From positions 1 through 64,000 of the forward strand of contig CASFPE010000013.1 in the NCBI GenBank assembly GCA_949296575.1: a DNA stretch of 64,000 nucleotides, written 5' to 3'. Source of the DNA: an uncultured Bacteroides sp. GTDB lineage: Bacteria; Bacteroidota; Bacteroidia; Bacteroidales; Bacteroidaceae. The position numbers and the translations under genes are program-made. Shown piece by piece: positions 45,941 to 56,222 of the stretch; position 1 is the stretch's first letter, and the number at the start of each line of letters is the position of its first letter. The notes beneath the pieces are model-generated. The model was not told the DNA's origin. It searched no databases and was given only the letters and a program-made list of their open reading frames with translations.

Positions 45941-46936
45941 ATGAATGCAAAGCAAGAATGGATAAACAAAGGATATGCCGATGAACCCATCGATCCGTCA
46001 TTGGATATAAAAGCCGAAATACAACGGTTAAAGATAGAAAAAAATGCCGTCATCTTAGCCCATTATTACCAGAAAGGAGAAATACAAGAAATAGCCGACT
46101 ATGTAGGCGACAGCCTTGCTTTGGCGCAATGGGCTGCGAAATCCACTGCCGACATATTGGTGATGTGCGGTGTGCATTTCATGGGAGAGACGGCAAAAAT
46201 CCTTTGCCCGGAAAAGAAGGTATTGGTGCCTGACATGAATGCCGGATGTTCATTGGCTGACAGTTGCCCGTCAGATTCATTTGAAAAATTTGTCAAGGCT
46301 CATCCCGGATACACCGTTATTTCTTATGTAAATACGACGGCTGCCGTGAAGTCATTGACGGATGTGGTGGTTACTTCCGGCAATGCCAAGCAAATTGTGG
46401 CAAGTTTTCCGGAGGATGAAAAGATTATCTTCGGGCCGGATAAGAATTTAGGCAGCTATATTAATAAGGTTACAGGAAGGAACATGCTGTTATGGAATGG
46501 TGCTTGCCACGTGCATGAACAGTTTTCGTTGGACAAATTGAAAGCTTTGAAAGCAGAATATCCGAATGCTTTGGTGCTGGCGCACCCTGAATGCAAGAAA
46601 GAAATATTGGATCAAGCAGACATTGTTGGTTCTACGGCTGCCTTGCTGAAAGGAGCAAAGCAATCAAGCAAATCTTCTTTCATCGTTGTGACAGAAGCAG
46701 GCATCCTTCATGAAATGCGCAAGCAATGCCCGGAAAAGACCTTTATTCCCCTTCCTCCTGAAGGAAACGGGCATGCATGCAATGAATGCAACTTCATGCG
46801 GCTGAACACGCTGGAAAAGCTTTATAATTGCCTTAAATATGAATATCCTTTCATCGAAGTAGATGCAAAAATTGCTGCTGAAGCCGTGAAGCCTATCCAC
46901 CGCATGCTTGAAATATCTGAAAGGTTGGGATTGTGA
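45941..46936 (+). CDS. nadA: Quinolinate synthase A
   Basis: 331 residues. It condenses iminoaspartate with dihydroxyacetone phosphate in de novo NAD synthesis. The [4Fe-4S] ligands appear as Cys in VMCGVHFMGET, in WNGACHVHEQF and in GHACNECNFM. The sugar-phosphate-binding YYQKGEIQEIADYVGDS is at residue about 47. nadB and nadC are not adjacent. It ends in a strong terminator. Confidence 0.95.
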   Translation: MNAKQEWINKGYADEPIDPSLDIKAEIQRLKIEKNAVILAHYYQKGEIQEIADYVGDSLALAQWAAKSTADILVMCGVHFMGETAKILCPEKKVLVPDMNAGCSLADSCPSDSFEKFVKAHPGYTVISYVNTTAAVKSLTDVVVTSGNAKQIVASFPEDEKIIFGPDKNLGSYINKVTGRNMLLWNGACHVHEQFSLDKLKALKAEYPNALVLAHPECKKEILDQADIVGSTAALLKGAKQSSKSSFIVVTEAGILHEMRKQCPEKTFIPLPPEGNGHACNECNFMRLNTLEKLYNCLKYEYPFIEVDAKIAAEAVKPIHRMLEISERLGL

Positions 46937-46940
46937 TTGT

Positions 46941-46980
46941 TAAGAAAATGGCTCCACAAGATAGTGGAGCCATTTTCTTA
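46941..46980. terminator. Bidirectional terminator between nadA and porZ
   Basis: A perfect 17-bp stem: TAAGAAAATGGCTCCAC (46941-46957) with GTGGAGCCATTTTCTTA (46964-46980), loop AAGATA. T-rich on both strands, so it can serve both convergent genes. Confidence 0.9.
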
Positions 46981-46981
46981 A

Positions 46982-49279
46982 TTAGTTTACGATGGCTATT
47001 TTTGTAGCTACACCTTCTTTGCCTGATGCATCAGTGGCCAATACAAGATAAATGCCTGAAGGCACTCTACTTCCATTAGCATTCCGTCCGTCCCATGTGA
47101 ACTGTCCTCCTGTTGAAGTGCCTGCATAGACTAATTTTCCGCTTATATCTACTATCTTCACGTTGCTGTTGCGCATAAGCCCGGTGATGGCAATTGTTCC
47201 ATTGTAGTAGGAAGGAACAGGGTTTGGGTAAGCTTGCACAATGTCGTCATTGAATTTTGTCACGCCTGACGTGGCATCACTCCTGTATGCTACCAGTCCT
47301 TTATCGGTTCCTATGTATACTTCTCCGCTGTTCGGATTGATGGCAATGGACAAGATATTGTTTGATACCAACGGACTGTTTTCTGTCGTGAAGTGATGGA
47401 TAGTTTCCATTCCGTCTTCACTGATAAGATAGATGCCGTTTGTTTCTGTTCCTATCCATTTCCGGTTAGCTCCGTCAATGCAAATATCTTTTACGGTTTC
47501 ATGTTCTAAAAGGTAATCACCCAAATTGCTTCCGTCGTTTCTTGGAACGATAATTTTGGTGCAACTATTACTTTCAAATATGTTGGCAGGATTATTTATG
47601 ACGAGTGGTCCTGAACTTGTTCCTATCCATATTGCACCGTCCAAATCTTCTACTGCGCAATATACGTTGTATGGTGTTATGACTTCTCCGTTTTGGCTGA
47701 CGAAAGTTTGCCAGAATACACTTTCGTCATCATTGGTGTTTTCTAAAGTATTGTTGGTGTTCAAGCAGAAGATTCCGGCTTCCATTCTTGCAGAAACAAT
47801 CCATGCCCATCCCCTTTGGTCAAAAATGAGGTTCCGCAATGTCTCTTTGTCGAGAAATTCTTCATGTGACAATTGTGTCCATGTGTTGTCTGGTTTTAGT
47901 ATTTTGATGGAAGCATTTGTTGCTCTTGAGTTTAATATCCATAAATTTCCATCCTTGTCGTATTTTAATCCGGCTATTCGGGTATATACGTACTTGTTTG
48001 TGATTGGTGCAACTCCTTCTAAAGGGCTATTGTCTATGTTGTATAATTTGACAAATTGTTTGTCGTTGAATTCATATACGCCTTCTCCTGCTGCACTGGC
48101 AAATATGTGATTAGGATTTGATGGGTCTTGTGCAATATAGTTAATGTCTTTATAAGCGAACCCTGTTTTGCTTGCTACATTTTCATCGAAATATTCCCAT
48201 TCCCCGCTGTCAGTCAATTGCATAATGGTTCCGGGATTATTGTATCTGTCAAACCATATTCCTCCTCCTGCGATTAATAATTTGTCTGTATAGATGAGGT
48301 AAGAATCCAAATTTCGCCTTGGGCTGTTGGGGATGATGGATGAAACAACTTTTTCTAATTGCCCATTGTCGTTCAATTTGTATCCATTCAAGCCCGAAGC
48401 GCCGTTGCTGCTCCAATACATGTTGTTTTCGCATGTCATGTAATTGATGGTGTTGTCCGAGAAGTATCTGACATTCATCTTTTCAATGCTGTTTTCATAA
48501 ACGACAAGTTTGAAGCTGTCGCCAATCATCAATTTGTTTTCATTTGTGCTGCAATACAAGTAATTTCCTTTGTAGAAGTTTTCAAATTTCCGGGTGTCGT
48601 TGTTATACAAGTAAATGGCATCACTCCCGATACCTATAAGGTGGTTATCAAAATAGATGATATGGCTGAATGTCATTTCATTGAAGAAATGCCAGTTGTT
48701 TTGGTCTAAAAGGTTATCGGTTATTTTTCCTTCGTAAACACCATTGTCAGTAGCTGCATAGATTGTATTTCCTGCAATGGTGCAATGCCTGACCGGGAAT
48801 CCGAAATTGTAGGTGTTGGTTATTTCCTTTTTATTTGCATTTACAACGACTATTCCGAAATTAGTAGACAGATAGGCATATTCATTGTGTACATAGATGT
48901 TGTTGAGTGTTTTGTCTTCCTGCATGGTTTTGTTCATGAAATCTGTGATGTTGAACGTTTCTTCGTCATTGATCAACAGGTCTATATTTGAATTTTCATA
49001 CACCAATAGAAGTGTATGGCAGTTTTTTATGTATGCCATGTCTGCAATGGCCACATCACTCAGGTAATTGGTTTTGTCGTAAGTTTGTATGCTGGTGTCG
49101 TCTATGTTGTAGGAATAGAGCGAGCCATCGCTCAATACATATACAAGGTCATTGACCGGAACTGTTTTTGTGGCATCATGGTATGACATGTATACTTTCC
49201 ATTCTCCTATGGATTGTGATTTCAGGATGGATAGATTACAAAAACAAAAGGCTAAAAAGATGTATATGTACTTTTTCAT
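46982..49279 (-). CDS. porZ: PorZ-like two-propeller protein with T9SS C-terminal domain
   Basis: 765 residues. After a signal peptide (ending SILKSQS) comes IGEWKVYMSYHDATKTVPVN, the N-terminal look of PorZ. Beta-propeller repeats follow (IWIGTSSGPLVINN, KWIGTETNGIYLISEDG, VYIGTDKGLVAYRS). The last 80 residues are a type A sorting domain (AYPNPVPSYYNG to KEGVATKIAIVN). PorZ lies at the surface in type IX secretion, where it takes part in linking cargo to A-LPS. No other T9SS gene is certain in this window. It is transcribed with rdgB upstream. Confidence 0.75.
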   Translation of the reverse strand: MKKYIYIFLAFCFCNLSILKSQSIGEWKVYMSYHDATKTVPVNDLVYVLSDGSLYSYNIDDTSIQTYDKTNYLSDVAIADMAYIKNCHTLLLVYENSNIDLLINDEETFNITDFMNKTMQEDKTLNNIYVHNEYAYLSTNFGIVVVNANKKEITNTYNFGFPVRHCTIAGNTIYAATDNGVYEGKITDNLLDQNNWHFFNEMTFSHIIYFDNHLIGIGSDAIYLYNNDTRKFENFYKGNYLYCSTNENKLMIGDSFKLVVYENSIEKMNVRYFSDNTINYMTCENNMYWSSNGASGLNGYKLNDNGQLEKVVSSIIPNSPRRNLDSYLIYTDKLLIAGGGIWFDRYNNPGTIMQLTDSGEWEYFDENVASKTGFAYKDINYIAQDPSNPNHIFASAAGEGVYEFNDKQFVKLYNIDNSPLEGVAPITNKYVYTRIAGLKYDKDGNLWILNSRATNASIKILKPDNTWTQLSHEEFLDKETLRNLIFDQRGWAWIVSARMEAGIFCLNTNNTLENTNDDESVFWQTFVSQNGEVITPYNVYCAVEDLDGAIWIGTSSGPLVINNPANIFESNSCTKIIVPRNDGSNLGDYLLEHETVKDICIDGANRKWIGTETNGIYLISEDGMETIHHFTTENSPLVSNNILSIAINPNSGEVYIGTDKGLVAYRSDATSGVTKFNDDIVQAYPNPVPSYYNGTIAITGLMRNSNVKIVDISGKLVYAGTSTGGQFTWDGRNANGSRVPSGIYLVLATDASGKEGVATKIAIVN

Positions 49280-49285
49280 TATTGG

Positions 49286-49861
49286 TTAGATTGAATTTAA
49301 AAAATCACATAGTTTTTTTATGGCGATAGCCCTGTGGCTGATATTGTTTTTTATTTCTTCACCCAGTTCAGCAAAGGTATGCTCGTATCCTTCCGGCATG
49401 AATATGGGATCGTAACCAAATCCGGCATTTCCTTGTTTTACCTTTGTGATTGTTCCGTTGACGATGCCTTCGAATAAGTATGTTTTGCCGTCCATGATTA
49501 AAGCGATGACAGTTCTGAAACGGGCTTTTCTATTGCTTTGGTTTTCTAATTGCTGAAGCACTTTCATCATGTTTGCTTCAGGGTTTTTGTCGGTTCCTGC
49601 ATATCTTGCCGAATAAACGCCCGGTTCATTGTTCAAGGCTTCTATTTCAAGCCCTGTGTCGTCTGCAAAGCAATTCAAATGATAATTATTATAAATGTAT
49701 TCTGCTTTCAAAAGTGCATTTCCCTCTAATGTATCAGCTGTTTCCGGGATATCTTCGTGGCAATGAATGTCATTCAAACTGATGATGTCCACTTTTTCTT
49801 TCAGAATATCTGATACTTCCTGCAATTTGTGCGGGTTGTTTGTTGCAAAAACGAGTTTCAT
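49286..49861 (-). CDS. rdgB: XTP/dITP diphosphohydrolase (HAM1/RdgB)
   Basis: 191 residues. It removes deaminated purine triphosphates (dITP, XTP) from the pool. The family motifs are [12 protein letters not shown] at the start, [24 protein letters not shown], and [10 protein letters not shown] near the end. It follows yitT with a short gap of 56 bp and precedes porZ by six bases, so the three likely share an mRNA with leuS. Confidence 0.95.
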   Translation of the reverse strand: MKLVFATNNPHKLQEVSDILKEKVDIISLNDIHCHEDIPETADTLEGNALLKAEYIYNNYHLNCFADDTGLEIEALNNEPGVYSARYAGTDKNPEANMMKVLQQLENQSNRKARFRTVIALIMDGKTYLFEGIVNGTITKVKQGNAGFGYDPIFMPEGYEHTFAELGEEIKNNISHRAIAIKKLCDFLNSI

Positions 49862-49917
49862 GCCATAAAAACGGAATAGTTTGTTACTTAATTGTATAAG
49901 GTTGTTTTAATGAGAAT

Positions 49918-50814
49918 CTATTTAACTTTTATTTTGTCAAAACCTTCTCCATACACGCCTACCACATTGCTTTGTGAAATGAATGCATTAGGGTCGATGT
50001 CCTTTATAAGACGGAATAGTGATACGTTTTGCGAACGCTTGGCAATCACGATGATGACTTTCACGGGATGTTTGCTGTACCATCCTGTCCCGTCCACCAC
50101 TGTCACGCCTCGATGGAGGCGTTTCATGATGGCATCGGCTAGTTCATTGTATTTGTGTGAAAAGATAAGGAACTGGACTGATTGCCGTGCGCTATTCACC
50201 ACATAGTCCATTACTAAGCTCATGATAATCAATGTGACGAATCCGAATACGACTCTCCGCCAGTCGTGGAAAACGAAATAGCAGGATGAGATGATGCACA
50301 TGTCGCAGTACATCATCATGCGTCCGAAGGTCACGTCACGGTATTTGTTGACAATGGCAGCGATGATGTCCGTGCCTCCTGTGCTTCCGTTATGGAGGAA
50401 AACGAAGGCAATGCCGAAACCGCACATCACAGAACCCAAGATGCAGCCCATGAAGTCCTGCCCTTCACCAATCACCTTGATGAGTTGCCCGTTGTCGTCT
50501 TTCATGATCTGTTGGAACAGCCATAAGAGGAACGTCAGCATGAAAACGGCATAAATCGTTTTGATGCAGAATTTGAACCCAAGTATCTTCAAGGCGAAAG
50601 CCAAGAATATGGCATTGATGATGAAATAAGACACTTGGATTTCCAATCCTGTGGCGTAATAAATGATGGCAGACACGCCGGTGATGCCTCCCGTTGTGAT
50701 TTGGTAGGGCAGAAGGAAGCACACCCATCCGAGGGCATAGCTCATCAGCCCCAATGTGATGAGGAGATAGTCTTTCGACTCACGCCATATTTTCAAGGTT
50801 GTCCTGTTTATCAT
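49918..50814 (-). CDS. YitT family membrane protein
   Basis: 298 residues. Five or six membrane helices occupy residues 15-190 (TTGGITGVSAIIYYATGL is the family signature), and a cytosolic DUF2179 domain follows (HRGVTVVDGTGWYS). Its function is unknown. It lies seven bases behind leuS. Confidence 0.9.
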   Translation of the reverse strand: MINRTTLKIWRESKDYLLITLGLMSYALGWVCFLLPYQITTGGITGVSAIIYYATGLEIQVSYFIINAIFLAFALKILGFKFCIKTIYAVFMLTFLLWLFQQIMKDDNGQLIKVIGEGQDFMGCILGSVMCGFGIAFVFLHNGSTGGTDIIAAIVNKYRDVTFGRMMMYCDMCIISSCYFVFHDWRRVVFGFVTLIIMSLVMDYVVNSARQSVQFLIFSHKYNELADAIMKRLHRGVTVVDGTGWYSKHPVKVIIVIAKRSQNVSLFRLIKDIDPNAFISQSNVVGVYGEGFDKIKVK

Positions 50815-50821
50815 ATATAGT

Positions 50822-53656
50822 TCACAATACGATATTTACTATTTTTTTAGGAACGATAATCACTTTCTTGGGTGTCCGTCCTTCGATGTATTTCTGTGAA
50901 TCTTCGTGGCTCATCACGGTTTGCTCGATGGTGGCGTTGTCGGCATTCGCAGGGAAATCGAGCGTGAACCGTGCTTTCCCGTTGAACGAAACCGTGTATT
51001 TCACCACGTCTTCTTTCAGGTATTCTTCGTTGCATGCAGGCCATTGCGCGTTGCAGATGCTTCCTTTGCAGCCCATTGCTTCCCATAATTCTTCGCAGAT
51101 GTGGGGGGCAAAAGGTGCCAGCACGATGATGAGTTTTTCCAGAATCTCTTTCTTGTGGCATTTCATGGCCGACAGTTCGTTCACGCAAATCATGAATGCG
51201 CTGACGGAAGTGTTGTAGGAGAATGCTTCGATGTCGGTAGTCACCTTCTTTATCAGTTTGTGCAGGGATTTGAGTTCTTCTTTGTTGGCTGCTTCATCCG
51301 TCACGTTGAATTGCCCGTTGCGGCCGTAGAAAAGCGCCCACAGTTTCTTGATGAAACGGTGTACCCCGTCGATGCCATTGGTGTCCCATAGCTTGGATTG
51401 CTCAATGGGTCCGAGGAACATTTCGTACATCCGCAGGGTGTCTGCGCCGTATTTCTCCACAATCATGTCCGGGTTGACCACATTGTACATGGATTTGCTC
51501 ATTTTCTCTACTGCCCATCCGCACACATATTTGCCGTCTTCAAGGATAAATTCGGCATTATGGTATTCAGGCCGCCAGTTCTTGAAAGCTTCAATGTCCA
51601 GGATGTCATTGGATACGATGTTGACATCTACATGGATGGGGGTGACATCATATTGGGCTTTCAAGCCGGATGACACGAATGTGTTAGTGTCTTTTATGCG
51701 GTACACGAAGTTGCTTCTTCCCTGTATCATGCCTTGGTTGATGAGTTTCTGGAAAGGTTCTTCCTTGATGCTTGCCCCGATGTCGAAAAGGAATTTGTTC
51801 CAGAAGCGGGAATAAATCAAGTGTCCCGTGGCATGTTCCGTTCCACCCACGTAAAGGTCCACGTTTTGCCAATAATGGTCTGCTTCCTTAGACACTAATG
51901 CATGGTCGTTGTGCGGGTCCATGTAGCGGAGATAATAAGCGCTGGAGCCTGCGAATCCCGGCATGGTGTTCAGTTCGATAGGGAAGATAGTCTTGTTGTC
52001 TATTCGGGAGTTTTCCACGATTTGTTTGTTCACCGTGTCCCATGCCCATTTGGTGGCGTTGCCCAATGGCGGTTCTCCCGTTTCAGTGGGCAGGAACTTG
52101 TCTACTTCAGGAAGTTCGATAGGCAGGCATTCTTCGTCAATCATGTAAGGCATCCCGTCTTTGTAATACACGGGGAATGGTTCTCCCCAATAGCGTTGGC
52201 GGGAGAAGATGGCATCCCTCAGGCGGAAGTTCACTTTCACTTTGCCCAATCCTTTTTCCTGTATGTATTGTTTGGTCTTGGCAATGGCTTCTTTCACCGT
52301 CAGCCCGTTCAGGTTCAGTCCGCCTTCTGTTTCAAACTCTTTTTTGGGGGAGTTCACCATGATGCCTTCTTTGGCATCGAAACTTTCCTGGCTCACGTCG
52401 CAACCTTCGATGAGCGGGCGTATTTCCAGCCCGAAGTGTTTTGCGAAAGCATAGTCGCGGCTGTCGTGTGCCGGCACAGCCATGATGGCTCCTGTGCCGT
52501 AGCCTGCCAGCACGTAATCGCTGATCCATACGGGGATTTCCTCATTGGTCAGCGGGTTGATGGCGTAGCTTCCTGAGAACACGCCGCTCACGCTGCGGTC
52601 GGCGATGCGTTCTCGTTCCGTTCTTTTCTTGGTGCGTTCCAAGTAGGCTTCCACTTCTTCTTTCTGTTGCGGCGTGGTCAGTTGTGGCACTAATTCGCTT
52701 TCGGGCGCCAGCACCATGAAGGTCACGCCGAATATCGTGTCGGCACGGGTGGTGAAGATGGTGAAGCTCGCATCCGAACCTTTCACCTTGAATTGCATTT
52801 CCGCACCTTCGGAACGGCCTATCCAGTTGCGTTGCGTTTCTTTAAGCGATTCGGTCCAATCGATGGTGTCAAGGCCGTCGAGCAAGCGTTGCGCGTAGGC
52901 AGAGACGCGAAGGCACCATTGGCGCATCATTTTCTGCACGACGGGATAACCGCCACGTTCCGACACGCCGTCCACAACTTCGTCGTTGGCCAACACGGTG
53001 CCTAATTGCGGGCACCAGTTCACCATCGTGTTCCCAAGGTAAGCAATGCGGTAGTTCATCAGTGCCTTTTGCTGCTCTGTTTCCGTCATTCGGTTCCATT
53101 CTTCGGCAGTGAAGCCCATTTCTTCGCTGCATGCGGCGTTCACGCCCTTGGTGCCGTTTTGGCGGAAAGCGTTGATAAGTTCTTCAATAGGCCGCGCTTT
53201 TTGCAGCGCGTTGTCGTAATAACTGTTGAACATCTTCTGGAAAGCCCATTGTGTCCATTTGTAGTAATGGGGGTCGCACGTGCGTATTTCGCGGCTCCAG
53301 TCGAAAGAGAAGCCAATCTTGTCCAATTGTTCGCGGTAACGCTGTATGTTGTTTTGGGTGGTGATGGCGGGATGTTGCCCGGTTTGTATGGCGTATTGCT
53401 CGGCAGGCAGGCCGTAGGCATCGTATCCCATGGGGTTCAACACGTTGAATCCTTGCAGGCGTTTGTAGCGGGCATAGATGTCGGAAGCGATGTATCCCAA
53501 GGGATGCCCCACGTGCAGTCCCGCTCCCGAAGGGTAGGGGAACATGTTCAGCACGTAGTATTTCTGTTTCGACGGGTCTTCTTTCACTTGGTAGATTTTT
53601 TCGTCTGTCCACTTTTGATGCCACTTCTTTTCTATTTCCCTGAAATTATATTCCAT
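50822..53656 (-). CDS. leuS: Leucyl-tRNA synthetase
   Basis: 944 residues. The HIGH motif is [14 protein letters not shown], the KMSKS motif is [14 protein letters not shown], and a large editing domain lies between (residues about 250-450). The open frame extends a further 80 codons upstream, but the ATG at 53656 ([12 protein letters not shown]) gives the family N-terminus and lies 46 bp downstream of a near-consensus promoter (53702-53733). First gene of leuS-yitT-rdgB-porZ. Confidence 0.97.
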   Translation of the reverse strand: MEYNFREIEKKWHQKWTDEKIYQVKEDPSKQKYYVLNMFPYPSGAGLHVGHPLGYIASDIYARYKRLQGFNVLNPMGYDAYGLPAEQYAIQTGQHPAITTQNNIQRYREQLDKIGFSFDWSREIRTCDPHYYKWTQWAFQKMFNSYYDNALQKARPIEELINAFRQNGTKGVNAACSEEMGFTAEEWNRMTETEQQKALMNYRIAYLGNTMVNWCPQLGTVLANDEVVDGVSERGGYPVVQKMMRQWCLRVSAYAQRLLDGLDTIDWTESLKETQRNWIGRSEGAEMQFKVKGSDASFTIFTTRADTIFGVTFMVLAPESELVPQLTTPQQKEEVEAYLERTKKRTERERIADRSVSGVFSGSYAINPLTNEEIPVWISDYVLAGYGTGAIMAVPAHDSRDYAFAKHFGLEIRPLIEGCDVSQESFDAKEGIMVNSPKKEFETEGGLNLNGLTVKEAIAKTKQYIQEKGLGKVKVNFRLRDAIFSRQRYWGEPFPVYYKDGMPYMIDEECLPIELPEVDKFLPTETGEPPLGNATKWAWDTVNKQIVENSRIDNKTIFPIELNTMPGFAGSSAYYLRYMDPHNDHALVSKEADHYWQNVDLYVGGTEHATGHLIYSRFWNKFLFDIGASIKEEPFQKLINQGMIQGRSNFVYRIKDTNTFVSSGLKAQYDVTPIHVDVNIVSNDILDIEAFKNWRPEYHNAEFILEDGKYVCGWAVEKMSKSMYNVVNPDMIVEKYGADTLRMYEMFLGPIEQSKLWDTNGIDGVHRFIKKLWALFYGRNGQFNVTDEAANKEELKSLHKLIKKVTTDIEAFSYNTSVSAFMICVNELSAMKCHKKEILEKLIIVLAPFAPHICEELWEAMGCKGSICNAQWPACNEEYLKEDVVKYTVSFNGKARFTLDFPANADNATIEQTVMSHEDSQKYIEGRTPKKVIIVPKKIVNIVL

Positions 53657-53701
53657 AGTTTTCTTGTTATTGCCTTGTTGGTTAGATGATTTATTTGGGT
53701 G

Positions 53702-53733
53702 CAAAGATAATGAAAGGTGAGTGCAAAGGCAAA
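53702..53733 (-). promoter_or_regulatory. Promoter of leuS
   Basis: On the minus strand TTTG (53733-53730), a 20-bp spacer and TATCTTTG (53709-53702) match consensus exactly. It fixes the leuS start at 53656. Confidence 0.8.
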
Positions 53734-53846
53734 TGAAAATGCAGTTTTCAAATTGGACTTTGCCGAACCGCATCTTATTTTCGCGTGAGCAAAGGTAGCG
53801 AAAGGTGGCAACAATGCGTGCAAGCACGCTTGAGTTTTTTTGGGTT

Positions 53847-53892
53847 CTTCCCGGCGGTTGGCGGAGTTTGCCCCGGCAAACTGTGGGTTTTA
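53847..53892. repeat. Intergenic palindromic repeat family 3, copy 2
   Basis: CTTCCCGGCGGTTGGCGGAG then GTTTGCCCCGGCAAAC and CTGTGGGTTTTA, matching 58156-58210 over its length and 31249-31311 in part. It lies between the terminator at 53899-53944 and the leuS promoter region. The remaining part of this 306-bp gap shows only a weak TACCTTTG box (minus, 53797-53790). Confidence 0.55.
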
Positions 53893-53898
53893 TAAGCA

Positions 53899-53944
53899 AA
53901 ACCGGCTTAAAACCTCCATGGATTAGGAGCCTTTAAGCCGGTTT
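53899..53944 (-). terminator. Terminator of the five-gene secreted-protein operon
   Basis: AAACCGGCTTAAA (53899-53911) pairs with TTTAAGCCGGTTT (53932-53944), with an inner CTCC/GGAG stem and loop ATGGATTA. It follows the operon's last stop by about 20 bp on the minus strand. Confidence 0.7.
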
Positions 53945-53962
53945 GTCGCTTTGTTTTCCAGG

Positions 53963-54877
53963 TCACCAGAAGAACACGTATTCTGTTTGCCGTTCAAAAT
54001 AGGCCGTGGCGATGTCTTTGATGACTTCCATTTGCGCGGACTTGATGCGTTCGTTTGCGCGGATTTCCTCTTTTTCCATTTCAAGCATGTCGCTGTATTG
54101 CTTGTCCGTTGCCCTTTTTATGTCGGCAAGCAAGTCTTTGGCTTGCGCGGCGCAGTTGCTTTGTGCGTCAATCATGGAAGCGAGTTCTGCCGCTGCCGCA
54201 TAGTCTTGCTTGGCGTATGCGGCTTGTGCCGATAGCAGGATTTGATTGCAATATTGCGTCTGGCATTGCTTGAAGATGGCCGACATTGCCTTTGAAACAT
54301 CGGCATATCCTGCCAATGATTCCGGGTAGCTGGAGAGCAGGGCCAACGCTTCATCATACCGTTGCTGCGTGGCCAAGGTGTTGGCTTTCGCAATCAAAGA
54401 TGCCGTATTGGCATTGTAATAATCCGTTATTTTTTGCTTGGCGGATGCAATGAACCTTGCATATTCTGCGGCGGATGCGTTGATTTTGTTGATGGCCGAG
54501 CGTTTGGCATCACTGTCGGAATATCCTTCGCCCTTGGAGGAAACCTGGATGGTGGCAAATACGGTGTTGGTCATCATGTTCCTTACCGTGAGGGTGATGG
54601 CAAGCTCCACTGAATAGATTTGCCGCATCCCTCCATGGATGGTGTTGGAATTGCTGACGTTGGTTTCCGGCACCATGATGATGGCACCGCATTCCGTACC
54701 TGCCACTCCTTGCGAGGAAAGAATTTGCAGCAACTTGTTTTTGAGGATTGACTTTGTGTTGCTGTCGAGCGTGCAATCGTTTGTCATGGCCACGGAGATG
54801 TAAACATCGCCCGTTTGCGCCCGGTTAGAACAAATGCATCCCACCGACAGCAGCAGGAGGATAAACAGTTTCTTCAT
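53963..54877 (-). CDS. Secreted protein with N-terminal CsgG/TolB-N-like region and TPR-like C-terminal half
   Basis: 304 residues, signal peptide MKKLFILLLLSVGCICSNRA (20 residues). The first mature domain (GDVYISVAMTNDCTLDSNTK to VFATIQVSSKGEGYSD) alternates beta strand and helix in the manner of CsgG/TolB N-terminal domains. I infer this from pattern, not from a named family. Residues about 150-260 are helical repeats (RYDEALALLSSYPES, DYAAAAELASMIDAQSN), TPR-like. Four Cys occur in the mature part. It is the last gene of a five-gene operon of exported proteins. Confidence 0.6.
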   Translation of the reverse strand: MKKLFILLLLSVGCICSNRAQTGDVYISVAMTNDCTLDSNTKSILKNKLLQILSSQGVAGTECGAIIMVPETNVSNSNTIHGGMRQIYSVELAITLTVRNMMTNTVFATIQVSSKGEGYSDSDAKRSAINKINASAAEYARFIASAKQKITDYYNANTASLIAKANTLATQQRYDEALALLSSYPESLAGYADVSKAMSAIFKQCQTQYCNQILLSAQAAYAKQDYAAAAELASMIDAQSNCAAQAKDLLADIKRATDKQYSDMLEMEKEEIRANERIKSAQMEVIKDIATAYFERQTEYVFFW

Positions 54878-54886
54878 GGCAAGTTG

Positions 54887-55750
54887 CTATTTGAATGTGA
54901 TGACAAGTGTGTTGTTGGCAGTGCTTCGGGTGATTTGCAGCCCGTTGCTCCTTGCGAACTTCAGGAACTCCAGCCCGAAGCGGTTGATGTTGTAGTTGTT
55001 TCCGTTGCTGTCTTTCAATGGGATGCGCACATCGTCGAATATCATCCTTTTGTCGGTGGTTCCCTGTATGTGGTAATTGTTCTTGTAGGCGTGTTCGCTC
55101 ATCCAGAGTTCTATTTGGTCAGACAGGGTCAAGCCTTCGCTGCCGATCTCCGTTGACATGGAGAGTGACGATGTTTGCTCAAAGCTGAAGTCCACGCTGA
55201 TGGAACGCCCGTTGTTAACAATATCCGTGAACTTGGTTTGGATGATGTCGAGAAATTCATCCGCCACTTTCTCCACGGCTTTCGCGCCGAGTTTCCCGAT
55301 GTCGTCCGTGTAGAACTTGCCGCTTTCGCCTACTTTGTTCGCAAGCGAGCCGCCGGTTGAGATGTCATACGCCGTGAGGATGGTCTTCACGCTGTTGCCG
55401 GAAGAGGAAAGGAGGATGTCCATTTCCGCTTCCACATAAATGTCTGCGCCCGATTGTTGGATAATCATGGCTTTCAAGTCCGTTTGGCTTTCTTGCGACA
55501 AGCCTTCCGTTCGCGAAAAGGATTTGAGTTTTGCGGCAAAGTCTATCGTGGTGAAGCCCCTGCTGTCGAAAGCTTCCCGTATTTTTGCCAGTACAATCCG
55601 CTTGTTCACGTCGTTTTCTATCACTTGGGTGATGTCTTCCCCTTGCTTAGTATAAGGGATGACCATGATTTTGGGCTGCACGGTGGCGGTTTGCGCCCAT
55701 GCCATGCAGCTGATGAATGCTGTTGCTATCAATAGAATGTTCTTTTTCAT
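54887..55750 (-). CDS. DUF6175-like exported protein
   Basis: 287 residues with a signal peptide (ATAFISCMAWA, then QTATVQ). QPKIMVIPYTKQGEDITQVI at the start of the mature part is like DUF6175, as far as I remember. The domain continues with RIVLAKIREAFDSRGFTTIDF, a beta-helix pattern typical of CsgG-related folds, and a second half (MSTEIGSEGLTLSDQIELWM) may form another. The function is unknown. The gene lies nine bases upstream of the last gene of the operon. Confidence 0.62.
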   Translation of the reverse strand: MKKNILLIATAFISCMAWAQTATVQPKIMVIPYTKQGEDITQVIENDVNKRIVLAKIREAFDSRGFTTIDFAAKLKSFSRTEGLSQESQTDLKAMIIQQSGADIYVEAEMDILLSSSGNSVKTILTAYDISTGGSLANKVGESGKFYTDDIGKLGAKAVEKVADEFLDIIQTKFTDIVNNGRSISVDFSFEQTSSLSMSTEIGSEGLTLSDQIELWMSEHAYKNNYHIQGTTDKRMIFDDVRIPLKDSNGNNYNINRFGLEFLKFARSNGLQITRSTANNTLVITFK

Positions 55751-55763
55751 GTCTTTTTTGTTT

Positions 55764-56207
55764 TTAGAGGCCGAATTTCCGAATGATGTCGTTGCTTTCC
55801 AGGTAAGCCCTCAATTGAGCTACCCGGATGCAAACGTCCAAGGTGATGCACTTCTGCTTCAGGGCGTTTTTCCCGTAAGGAGCAACGATGACGGACGATT
55901 CGATGAAGTTTTTATATGTGTTATTGTAGAAATCATCAAAGAAACTTTTGTATTTTTCTTCCGTTGCTTCTTTGCTTTCTTGTATGAGGGGGATGCTGTA
56001 CGGCGTGCCTTGCGCCCCGGCAAAAAGCAGGGTCTTGATGGCTGACAATTCCGCATCCGTGGCGGCGATGGCTGCTTTCTTCCCGTAGCCGGTGCTGCGC
56101 AGGGTGACTGTGCCTTTCGTGGCTCCGGCCACGCTTGACTGGTATTGCGCCGAGGCTTCCGCCAAGGCGATGAATGCTATCAGCAGTGTGATAAATGCTT
56201 TTTTCAT
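55764..56207 (-). CDS. Small secreted protein of unknown function
   Basis: 147 residues with a signal peptide (LLIAFIALAEASAQ). The mature part (AGATKGTVTLRSTGYGKKAA to IRKFGL) is not a family I know; its start has Thr/Gly-rich strands, and helices with two Cys follow. Being between DUF6175-like and CsgG-like genes with gaps of about 15 bp, it probably belongs to the same complex. Confidence 0.6.
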   Translation of the reverse strand: MKKAFITLLIAFIALAEASAQYQSSVAGATKGTVTLRSTGYGKKAAIAATDAELSAIKTLLFAGAQGTPYSIPLIQESKEATEEKYKSFFDDFYNNTYKNFIESSVIVAPYGKNALKQKCITLDVCIRVAQLRAYLESNDIIRKFGL

Positions 56208-56222
56208 GTCTGTTGTTTTTTA

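Noticed and set aside
50822..53899. N-terminal extension of LeuS by about 80 residues
   Set aside because: The extension covers the promoter at 53702-53733 and is not part of the family.
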